Positions 1 through 5,553 of a DNA stretch of 6,129 bases are shown here, in pieces (positions within the stretch are counted from its first letter, which is position 1; the number at the start of each line of letters is the position of its first letter). Source of the stretch: Candidatus Omnitrophota bacterium (GTDB taxonomy: Bacteria; Hinthialibacterota; Hinthialibacteria; Hinthialibacterales; JAKPRU01); assembly GCA_029557025.1 (NCBI GenBank), contig JAKPRU010000884.1:1-6129 (forward strand), given 5' to 3'. The notes beneath the pieces were generated by a model that ran no database searches, had not been told where the DNA came from, and worked only from the letters and a program-made list of their open reading frames with translations. Position numbers and translations under genes: made by a program.

Positions 1-1
1 C

Positions 2-646
2 CAGGCGACCCTGGGATTTGACGGGACCACCGGGACCCAGATCACCGGGCCGGTGAACACCGGATTTGCCGGGGCCGATCCGGAATTGATTTACGATCCG
101 GTCAAGAACGAAATCATCAGTTGTTTTGCCGAATATGGGTCAGCTAACCAGACTTGGGTGTTAAAAGACGGGCAGTGGAGCCAATTGACTCTCAGCACAC
201 AACCTCCGGGAGGAATGGACGTCGGATTTGTCTATGATGAAGCCCGCCAGAATGCCGTTTGGTTCAACGGAACGGAAACCTGGATTTGGAATGGTACGGC
301 TTGGGCGAATGCCAATCCTGCATCGTCCCCAAGGACGGATATGGGTTTCTTTGGCATGATTTATGATTCCGTGCGACAAGTAGTCGTTCTGTTCACAAAG
401 GGCGAGACGTGGACCTGGAACGGCTCAAATTGGACGAAACTCTCTCCGGCCCACTCGCCGGATGATCCCGATCGGGGATTCTTCGCATTCGGGTACGATA
501 AGAACCGGGGAGTCGCCGTACTTTTCGGCGGCGAACCCGCTCAATATCCTTACGATAGTCTGTATAGCGATCTCTGGGAATGGGACGGGCAGGACTGGCG
601 AGCCTTTGTCCCGGTCGTTCCCGTGTCGGATTGGTTTCTTTACTAA
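2..646 (+). CDS. Kelch/galactose-oxidase-like beta-propeller protein, 3' part
   Basis: The reading frame is open from base 2, so the gene starts outside the window; the GTG at 53 is only an internal candidate start. It ends at TAA 644-646. About four tandem units of 43-47 residues are visible. Each has a hydrophobic-Y-D turn, a basic residue, a V-x-F strand, then a T-W-x-W-[ND]-G-x-x-W strand. The Y-D pairs fall at about bases 92, 233, 362 and 494. The third and fourth units carry the clearest kelch-like features (V-V-L-F and V-L-F-G-G). This pattern is typical of bacterial kelch-type propellers, which are often secreted or surface-exposed and bind proteins or glycans. The N-terminus is missing, so a signal peptide cannot be judged. 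After the last repeat only about a dozen residues remain, with no C-terminal anchor or sorting signal. The ligand is unknown. An enzymatic role is not supported, because no copper or catalytic residues can be assigned. Confidence 0.8.
   Translation, partial: QATLGFDGTTGTQITGPVNTGFAGADPELIYDPVKNEIISCFAEYGSANQTWVLKDGQWSQLTLSTQPPGGMDVGFVYDEARQNAVWFNGTETWIWNGTAWANANPASSPRTDMGFFGMIYDSVRQVVVLFTKGETWTWNGSNWTKLSPAHSPDDPDRGFFAFGYDKNRGVAVLFGGEPAQYPYDSLYSDLWEWDGQDWRAFVPVVPVSDWFLY
83..601 (+). repeat. Four tandem kelch-like units of about 44 codons
   Basis: Aligning the Y-D motifs gives spacings of 47, 43 and 44 residues. Units 2-4 share G-F-x(2-5)-Y-D near the start and T/L-W-x-W-[ND]-G-x-x-W near the end. 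Unit 1 is the most diverged, with W-V-L-K-D-G-Q-W in place of W-x-W-N-G. The repeats are degenerate at DNA level, so they are old protein repeats and not recent duplications. Confidence 0.7.
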
Positions 647-665
647 AATCTACCTTTGAGACAAG

Positions 666-708
666 ATGATATCAGCCCGGGAACGGAACGTTCTCAGGCT
701 GATGTCAT
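666..708. terminator. Long imperfect hairpin between convergent genes, probable bidirectional terminator
   Basis: The left arm 666-685 pairs with the right arm 689-708 around the loop GAA (686-688). Twelve outer pairs (one G-U), one C/A mismatch (678/696) and seven inner pairs (one G-U) make a stem of about 20 positions. It lies 20 bases after the stop of the kelch-like gene (+) and 36 bases below the stop of the last minus-strand operon gene, the usual place for a shared terminator. Neither side has a strong T-tract: the plus side continues TTATTGG and the minus side CTTGTCTC. Efficient intrinsic termination is therefore uncertain, and an mRNA 3'-end-stabilising stem is an alternative. Confidence 0.6.
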
Positions 709-743
709 TATTGGCAGAGATATTTTGTCCGGATACGGTCAAA

Positions 744-1013
744 CTACGTTGTTTCTTCAGGTTGCCCCTCTTCCGGTTCGGAGAACTCTTCCAGAATCGG
801 TTGAATGACCTCTCTGGCTTTTTCGGCATCTTTTTCGAGAACCGAGATCCGCGAGTAGCCCATGGTTGTTGTCAGCAGCCCGGAGAGCGCATCATCCTCG
901 AAAGGTTGCACGTCGTAATTGATCCCGGCATCATCCAATGCCGCGCAAATCTCGCCTTCTTCCACGGGGCCGCCGGTCGTATGAATGGTTACGATCTTCT
1001 GGTCATCATACAT
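744..1013 (-). CDS. Small DUF2007-type putative signal-transducing protein, copy B
   Basis: This 89-residue protein starts at ATG 1013-1011. A strong AGGAGA (bases 1024-1019) sits five bases upstream, and the stop is TAG 746-744. The fold pattern matches the small DUF2007 family: an N-terminal beta strand (residues 7-12), P-V-E-E-x-E-I-x-x-A-L (16-26) as the first helix, A-G-I (29-31), a central strand region, then I-S-V-L-E-K-D (56-62) leading into a second helix. There is no signal peptide, membrane segment or cysteine pair, so it is cytoplasmic. The last dozen residues are an acidic Glu/Pro tail likely to be disordered. It is the third gene of the operon, 15 bases after copy A, with which it shares about 45% identity over 77 ungapped residues (counted by hand). 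The biochemical role of the family is not established; signal transduction is only a database label. Confidence 0.8.
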   Translation of the reverse strand: MYDDQKIVTIHTTGGPVEEGEICAALDDAGINYDVQPFEDDALSGLLTTTMGYSRISVLEKDAEKAREVIQPILEEFSEPEEGQPEETT

Positions 1014-1028
1014 GATGGTCTCCTTTCG

Positions 1029-1310
1029 CTACCTGGTGGAATCCGATGTTTCTTTGCTTGTGCCCGTTCCCGATTTCTCGAATAACTGCGCCACACCCTG
1101 AACGACCCTCTCCGCACACACTACATCTTTCTCCAGAACAAGAATTCTCGAACGTCCCAGTCCGTATGTAAACAGACCGTCATAAGCGCTGTCCTCGAAA
1201 GACTGAAGGGCACAATGAATTCCCGCCTGTTCCAGGGCGGCGATCATCTCGGCCTCTTCAATCGGATCGTGGCAGACATACACCGGAACGGTTTCCAGAT
1301 CTTCATACAT
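1029..1310 (-). CDS. Small DUF2007-type putative signal-transducing protein, copy A
   Basis: This 93-residue protein starts at ATG 1310-1308, preceded by a perfect AGGAGG (bases 1321-1316), and stops at TAG 1031-1029. It has the same plan as its downstream neighbour: M-Y-E-D start, strand (residues 7-12), D-P-I-E-E-A-E-M-I-A-A-L helix (15-26), Q-A-G-I, F-E-D at 38-40, and S-R-I-L-V-L-E-K-D (54-62) before the second helix. The C-terminal tail of about 15 residues is rich in Ser, Thr and Lys, unlike the acidic tail of copy B, so the paralogues differ most at their ends. The gap to the upstream PmbA/TldE gene is 18 bases, which supports co-transcription. Cys at 13, 33 and 65 do not form a recognisable metal site. 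The family function is unknown. Confidence 0.8.
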   Translation of the reverse strand: MYEDLETVPVYVCHDPIEEAEMIAALEQAGIHCALQSFEDSAYDGLFTYGLGRSRILVLEKDVVCAERVVQGVAQLFEKSGTGTSKETSDSTR

Positions 1311-1328
1311 CGCAGCCTCCTGTAGCCG

Positions 1329-2642
1329 TTATGTTCTTGACGCGATCTGTAGTTTTCCGAAAAGAATCGACGGCAACAACATGCCGTGCGTGTATTCTCG
1401 TTCCCGGCTGAATGTCTCCACGTTTGAGAGCGCCTCATAGACATTCCCCGCAACCATCAGATTCTTTACCCGGCCCCGAATTTCCCCGTTCTCTACAAGG
1501 AATCCGAGATTGACATTAAGCGAGAACTCTCCCATGAGAAGATTGGATTGCCCCGCTCCCAATACCTGGTCAATCCACAACCCCTTCTTCATTCCTGCGA
1601 GGAGATCTTCAACAGAATCCTGTCCCGGTTCCATGACCAGATTGGTCCATGTGGGAGAAGGCGGATCGGAGATCCCGCGTCCCGCGCTGCCGGTGGACAC
1701 GGTTCCCAATCGTCCGGCAGTCTGCAAGTCGAACAGAAATCTTTTCAATACTCCGTGCTCGACTACCGTATTTTGTCGGCACGCAATTCCTTCATCATCG
1801 AATGGGCGGCTCCCCGGTCGAAACTCTAACAGCGGGTCGTCGTGAATACTGATTCGTGTATCGACAATCCGCTCGCCAACCCGTTCCGTTAATGGCGATG
1901 CTCCTTTCTGTACCATCTTGCCGTTTGCCCCCATCTGTATTGCAATCAGCAGACCGGCGGCTGCTTTGGGTGCGAACACGACGGGGTAAGCGCCGGTCGA
2001 GAGATCCGACAATGTCCGCGCTTTCGAAACTCGGTCAACCACCCGGTCCGCCATCGCCTTCAGGGGCGCATCATCCCGGCAGGAATCGTGTAAATCGTAC
2101 ACGGACAAGATACTGTCTCCATCGACTACAATTCCCTCTATAGACACCGCTAATTCTGTAGTCTCATATTCCCCGTTCAGTCCTGTGGAGTTCCGAAGAG
2201 TTATCTTGTGTACGGTCGGATGGAACTCTACCGAAACCTGTACCTCCGGCGCTTTCTCCTTGATTGCCGCAATGATGTAGTCTCCCCGCTCGACTAACCT
2301 TTCGCCGGGCAAAGCGGGAATAGATTCATCACAGGTTTTCACAGCCCTGTTTGCCGGCTGCGAGGGGAACTCGAACGCGGCCTTTTCCCCATAGACGGCG
2401 CTTGCACGAGCCGCTTCGACCAGTTGCGTTATTCGATTCGGGTTTGACGTCGAGGCCAAACCGATCCGTCCGTCATGGATTACCCGCAAGCCGATCCCGG
2501 ATACTTCGCGGTATGCCATCGCTTTTAACTTATCGTATTCATACGAAACGGGTGTGGAGAGGCTGCGCGTACACAGAATCTCCCAATGTCTGATCCCCGC
2601 TTCCACGAGATGTTGTTCGATTCGGTCTAAATAATCAAACAT
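1329..2642 (-). CDS. pmbA: PmbA/TldE-family protein (TldD/TldE protease partner subunit)
   Basis: The 437 residues are close to the usual 430-450 of PmbA/TldE and cover the whole family fold. Signatures are G-I-G-L-R-V-I-H-D-G-R-I-G-L-A-S-T (residues 49-65), S-R-P-F-D-D-E-G followed by V-E-H-G-V-L-K-R-F-L-F-D (278-305), N-L-V-M-E-P-G (334-340) and G-E-F-S-L-N-V-N-L-G-F (371-381). No HExxxH zinc motif is present where TldD carries one; that segment reads like PmbA (A-G-L-L-I-A-I-Q-M-G-A-N-G, 229-241). It is therefore the non-catalytic partner and not TldD. In studied bacteria TldD-TldE is a cytoplasmic heterodimer that degrades unfolded peptides, matures microcin B17 and destabilises the CcdA antitoxin. 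Here tldD is not adjacent. The start ATG 2642-2640 has a modest AGGGCGG (2657-2651) eight bases upstream. It is first gene of a three-gene operon with the two DUF2007-type genes. Confidence 0.9.
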   Translation of the reverse strand: MFDYLDRIEQHLVEAGIRHWEILCTRSLSTPVSYEYDKLKAMAYREVSGIGLRVIHDGRIGLASTSNPNRITQLVEAARASAVYGEKAAFEFPSQPANRAVKTCDESIPALPGERLVERGDYIIAAIKEKAPEVQVSVEFHPTVHKITLRNSTGLNGEYETTELAVSIEGIVVDGDSILSVYDLHDSCRDDAPLKAMADRVVDRVSKARTLSDLSTGAYPVVFAPKAAAGLLIAIQMGANGKMVQKGASPLTERVGERIVDTRISIHDDPLLEFRPGSRPFDDEGIACRQNTVVEHGVLKRFLFDLQTAGRLGTVSTGSAGRGISDPPSPTWTNLVMEPGQDSVEDLLAGMKKGLWIDQVLGAGQSNLLMGEFSLNVNLGFLVENGEIRGRVKNLMVAGNVYEALSNVETFSREREYTHGMLLPSILFGKLQIASRT

Positions 2643-2671
2643 CGGGTGTTCCGCCCTGGTGAGATAAGGTG

Positions 2672-2697
2672 GTCCGGCTCAATCCCCGGATTTTTTT
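2672..2697 (+). terminator. Terminator-like stem with T-run, in plus orientation
   Basis: TCCGG (2673-2677) and CCGGA (2686-2690) can form a five-pair stem, extendable by G-U pairs, around an eight-base loop. Seven T residues follow immediately (2691-2697). The form is that of an intrinsic terminator, but only for plus-strand transcription, while both flanking genes run on the minus strand. It could stop antisense RNA from entering the flagellar gene, or it could be chance. Confidence 0.35.
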
Positions 2698-2722
2698 CCA
2701 CTACACAGCAATTAAAAAACCT

Positions 2723-3439
2723 TTACGCGAGAAGATTCAGTGTTTCCCTGTTCATTTCATCCGCCGCCCGAATTACGGATACATTGGCGGTATATGTATG
2801 GGTTTCCACAATCTGATTGACCATTTCGGTGACCAGGTCTACATTGGAACTTTCAAGAAACCCGGAGACCAATCCGCCATATCCGACGGTCCCCGGAGCG
2901 CCGAGAGTGGCAGGGCCGGATGCGGTTGTTGCAGCGGCCATCCCATCCCCCGTCAGAACCAGTCCTTCGGGATTGTTGAAGGAAGCCAGTTGGATCTGGC
3001 CCACTGCAACAGAGGGACCGTTACCGGTTTGTGCGGTTACTGTGCCATCCGCGCCGATCGAGACTTGGGACCCGGCCGGCGCAATGATACCGGGATCTAC
3101 CGTAAATCCCTGCGCGGTCACCAGATTTCCATTTGCATCGAGTTGAAAACTCCCTGCGCGGGTATAGAAGGTATTCCCCTCTCTGTCCTGAACCTGGAAA
3201 AATCCGTTCCCGGTGATTGCCACATCGATCGGGTTGCCGGTCATACGGAGAGATCCCTGGGAAAGGCTGCGACCGACCGACGAAATCTGCACGGAGTCCC
3301 CGGTAGGGCCGGTCGCAGAATCCGCACGCTGTGCCTTGTACCCCGGCGTCTGAAGATTCGCCAGGTTATTGGCAGTAGTCGCAGACCTGAGCCGTGAGGT
3401 ATTCAGACCTGAAAGCGCCGTTTGAATGGGGTCTATCAT
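2723..3439 (-). CDS. Flagellar basal-body rod protein, FlgF/FlgG family
   Basis: From the ATG at 3439-3437 the protein has 238 residues, slightly short for FlgG (about 260) and near FlgF size. The N-terminal rod signature N-N-L-A-N-L-Q-T-P-G-Y-K is at residues 24-35. The FlgF/G core follows: Q-G-S-L-R-M-T-G-N-P-I-D-V-A-I-T-G-N-G-F-F (61-81), Y-T-R-A-G-S-F-Q-L-D (92-101), S-I-G-A-D-G-T-V (127-134) and V-G-Q-I-Q-L-A-S-F (146-154). The C-terminal helix region starts L-E-S-S-N-V-D-L-V-T-E-M-V (195-207). Such proteins are exported by the flagellar type III system without a cleaved signal and assemble into the rod or hook base. A TTG one codon upstream (3442) could also start it, but AGGAG at 3452-3448 is better spaced from the ATG (eight bases). 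No other flagellar gene is in the window. FlgG is slightly favoured over FlgF by the C-terminal motif, but the assignment stays open. Confidence 0.88.
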   Translation of the reverse strand: MIDPIQTALSGLNTSRLRSATTANNLANLQTPGYKAQRADSATGPTGDSVQISSVGRSLSQGSLRMTGNPIDVAITGNGFFQVQDREGNTFYTRAGSFQLDANGNLVTAQGFTVDPGIIAPAGSQVSIGADGTVTAQTGNGPSVAVGQIQLASFNNPEGLVLTGDGMAAATTASGPATLGAPGTVGYGGLVSGFLESSNVDLVTEMVNQIVETHTYTANVSVIRAADEMNRETLNLLA

Positions 3440-3447
3440 CAAACTTA

Positions 3448-3452
3448 CTCCT
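3448..3452 (-). promoter_or_regulatory. Shine-Dalgarno site of the flagellar rod gene
   Basis: CTCCT on the plus strand reads AGGAG on the coding strand. It is eight bases from the ATG at 3439 and five from the TTG at 3442, so the ATG is the preferred start. Confidence 0.7.
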
Positions 3453-3468
3453 GCATTCTACTCAGTTC

Positions 3469-3496
3469 AGTATATTGTCAATAATGGAAAAGTCAA
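3469..3496 (-). promoter_or_regulatory. Sigma70-type promoter for the flagellar rod gene
   Basis: On the minus strand TTGACT (3496-3491) and TATACT (3474-3469) are separated by 16 bases; each matches five of six consensus positions. The predicted start near base 3462 would give a leader of only about 20-25 bases carrying the AGGAG site. This suggests housekeeping-sigma transcription independent of the upstream kinase. No sigma28- or sigma54-like elements were seen here. A second TTGACA (3481-3476) inside the spacer has no suitable -10 partner. Confidence 0.6.
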
Positions 3497-3563
3497 ACGG
3501 TCAATCCTGGAGAATCCTTGTGCCGGCACCCCGAGACAAGCCGGAATCCGGAAATCACCGGGA

Positions 3564-5381
3564 TCAAGGTGCGCGCCATATTGAACGATCCGGTTCGGCG
3601 ATCAGCATCCGGTCAATGTAATCCAGGAATTCGTTCACGTTAATCGGCTTGGTGAGATAATCTTGAAATCCGGCCTCTTTGGCTCGACGGATTTCCTCCG
3701 GGAGGGTATTCGTGCTCAACGCCACAACAGGGATCTCCCGAGTTTCCGGATAGGCCCGCAGTGATCGAACCAAATCGAGTCCGTTCATATCCGGCAGACT
3801 CAGATCCAAAAGGATCATATCCGGTCGGTGGGCACGGGCCAGTTCAATTCCCAATTTGGCCTGTGGCGAGGAAAGGAGTTTCACTTGGGGTCTGCGTGAA
3901 AGGAGGGAGGCAACAAGAGCCAGCTGTTCGGGATTATCCTCAAAGTAGAGGATGGTACGCAAATATACGGGAGTGGATCGTTCGGATGCGGGAATTGTTT
4001 TGGACACAATATCGCCGGTCTCGTAGTACTCATCAGCAATCGGCAGGACGACATGAAAGCAACTTCCCTGCCCGGGAGCGCTTTGCAGACCGATGGTCCC
4101 GCCCATCAACTCGATCAGCCGTTTAGAGATGGTCAATCCGATTCCGGGACCGTCCACAACGGATTCTTTTTCATTGAGGCGCGTAAACGGGTCAAAGATG
4201 GATTCCCACCGGTCGGGCGGAATGCCGGGACCGGTATCGCACAGGTTGATGCGAATTGCATGGGGAGCGCTTTTCTCACAGGTAATGGTGACGGTTCCGC
4301 CGGGTTTGTTGTATTGCACGGCATTGGAGGCAAGGTTGATAAAGACCTGTTTGAGTCGGGTCCGATTTGCTTTCATAACGACGGTTCTATACTGTTCCAC
4401 TCGCAGGTTGACCGTGACCCCATACCGCTCGGCGAGAGGAGCAATGACCTCCATGGTTTCATCAAGCACCTGACTCAGGGGAACCGGTTCGACCTCAATA
4501 AGAAGTCTGCCGGACTCGATTTGTGACAGATCGAGAACCCTGTTGATCAGGTCAAGCAGGTGATAGCCGCTTCTAAGAATGTGTTGCACGCTTTCCTGCT
4601 GCGATGCGGTAAGCGGCTCGACGGGGTCGGTTTCCAACAGCTGCGCGAATCCCAGGACGGCGTTCAAGGGAGTTCGCAACTCGTGACTCATTCGGGAGAG
4701 AAATTCGGACTTGGCCCGGCTGGCTTGTTCCGCCTCTTCCTTGGCAGTCAGAAGCTCCTGAGCATCCTGCTCGCGCTGAACCGCCAGCGCGTAGAGCCGC
4801 GCCAGACGTTCCACGACCTCCAAATCGTCCTTCGTGTAATCTCTCTCGGCATTGGCCAAAGCAATCTGCCCAACCAACTTATCCCCTGACATGGCGGGAA
4901 CAGAAAGGAAACGACGAATGGGAATATGCCCTTCCGGGGTCCCAGTTGATCTCGGATCGCTCCACGGATTGTTTGTTGACAGGGGTTTGCGGCTGTTGAG
5001 AACCCACCCCCAAAGACCGGAAAACTCCCGGAAAACAACGGTCTTGTCCAGACTGCCGCATTTTTTCTCCCAGATATCCCGAGTCAATGTCGGTGAAATC
5101 AAATAGCCGGTCGAAGGTTCAATATATCCTACAAATCCGTACAGGCTTTCTGTAAGGTTTTTTGCATGAGTGAGGACAATTAAGCAGATGTCATCCAGCG
5201 GAGCGGATGCGATCAGAGAACGGGACAACTCAGCCAATGCGGTTCTGACCGCCAGTTCGTTTTCGAGTTGTCTTTCCGCTTCCTGGATCTTTGTTCGAGA
5301 CCGCTCCAGTTCGGTTATCCGAACGCGCAGGTCTTCGATTTCCCGTAAGAGGCGGTCCCGGTTCTCCACAGGATTACACAT
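3564..5381 (-). CDS. Soluble hybrid sensor histidine kinase: GAF, HisKA, HATPase, receiver
   Basis: Numbered from the ATG at 5381, the protein has 605 residues. A charged coiled coil (about 8-45) leads to a GAF domain (about 45-205) with the distinctive Y-G-F-V-G-Y-I-E-P-S-T-G-Y and T-G-T-P-E-G-H-I-P-I-x-R-F motifs. HisKA follows (about 225-290, S-H-E-L-R-T-P with phosphoacceptor His233). The HATPase domain (about 335-450) has Asn353 in the N box, D-T-G-P-G from 382 and G-P-G-I-G-L from 411. The C-terminal receiver (about 476-595) has Glu481/Asp482, phosphoacceptor Asp526, Ser556 in place of the usual Thr, and Lys578. No membrane segment or HAMP domain is visible, so it should sense a cytoplasmic signal and pass phosphate intramolecularly from His to Asp, then probably to an unlinked phosphotransfer protein. 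No response regulator gene adjoins it. The start is uncertain: ATG 5381 has no clear Shine-Dalgarno. The frame extends to 5621, and GTG 5462 or TTG 5441 are alternatives. Confidence 0.88.
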   Translation of the reverse strand: MCNPVENRDRLLREIEDLRVRITELERSRTKIQEAERQLENELAVRTALAELSRSLIASAPLDDICLIVLTHAKNLTESLYGFVGYIEPSTGYLISPTLTRDIWEKKCGSLDKTVVFREFSGLWGWVLNSRKPLSTNNPWSDPRSTGTPEGHIPIRRFLSVPAMSGDKLVGQIALANAERDYTKDDLEVVERLARLYALAVQREQDAQELLTAKEEAEQASRAKSEFLSRMSHELRTPLNAVLGFAQLLETDPVEPLTASQQESVQHILRSGYHLLDLINRVLDLSQIESGRLLIEVEPVPLSQVLDETMEVIAPLAERYGVTVNLRVEQYRTVVMKANRTRLKQVFINLASNAVQYNKPGGTVTITCEKSAPHAIRINLCDTGPGIPPDRWESIFDPFTRLNEKESVVDGPGIGLTISKRLIELMGGTIGLQSAPGQGSCFHVVLPIADEYYETGDIVSKTIPASERSTPVYLRTILYFEDNPEQLALVASLLSRRPQVKLLSSPQAKLGIELARAHRPDMILLDLSLPDMNGLDLVRSLRAYPETREIPVVALSTNTLPEEIRRAKEAGFQDYLTKPINVNEFLDYIDRMLIAEPDRSIWRAP

Positions 5382-5553
5382 GCTGAAAAGGGTCCATTTC
5401 GGTGTATTTTCGACGCTTGACCGGTCCCAATCTTCCCGCAAATTGCTTTCTTCTTGAGTCACCAGCTTTCTCTCGAAGTATATCCAAAGCCACTGAGATG
5501 CAGTAGGAACTACCTGGAAAAGGCAATATATTACGTCCGGATTGGAGAAAAAC
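5382..5553. promoter_or_regulatory. Divergent intergenic region between sensor kinase and MoeB-like gene
   Basis: These 172 bases should hold promoters for both directions. For the kinase, a TATACT -10-like hexamer lies at 5482-5477 on the minus strand without a good -35. For the MoeB-like gene, TATATT at 5527-5532 is a possible -10, again with a poor -35 (TAGGAA near 5504). Both calls are weak. Part of this stretch may be kinase coding sequence if translation begins at GTG 5462 or TTG 5441. No strong operator palindrome was seen. Confidence 0.35.
5544..5548 (+). promoter_or_regulatory. Shine-Dalgarno site of the MoeB-like gene
   Basis: GGAGA sits five bases before the ATG at 5554-5556. This fixes the start of the gene and argues against the divergent kinase frame being translated through this point. 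Confidence 0.65.

Noticed and set aside
83..601. Kelch-like gene as an enzyme (galactose oxidase)
   Set aside because: Only propeller repeats are visible and no copper ligands or Tyr-Cys cofactor site can be assigned in the part present.
666..1085. Plus-strand open frame of 139 codons
   Set aside because: It overlaps the two DUF2007-type genes on the other strand, lacks a Shine-Dalgarno, begins inside the hairpin, and its protein has no recognisable pattern.
1329..2642. Assignment of this gene as the catalytic TldD subunit
   Set aside because: There is no HExxxH motif anywhere in the protein, and the corresponding segment matches PmbA/TldE.
2669..3397. Plus-strand open frame of 242 codons opposite the flagellar gene
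   Set aside because: It is nearly as long as the real gene, but the opposite strand carries clear rod-protein signatures. The frame has many Arg/Gly/Pro residues and no domain, typical of antisense shadows in GC-rich sequence.
3517..3551. Possible terminator below the kinase: CTTGT/ACAAG and CCGGA/TCCGG inverted repeats
   Set aside because: The stems are short or have almost no loop and no T-run follows on the minus strand, so termination is not supported.
4053..4526. Plus-strand open frame of 157 codons inside the kinase
   Set aside because: It is antisense to the HATPase and HisKA domains and shows no family features of its own.
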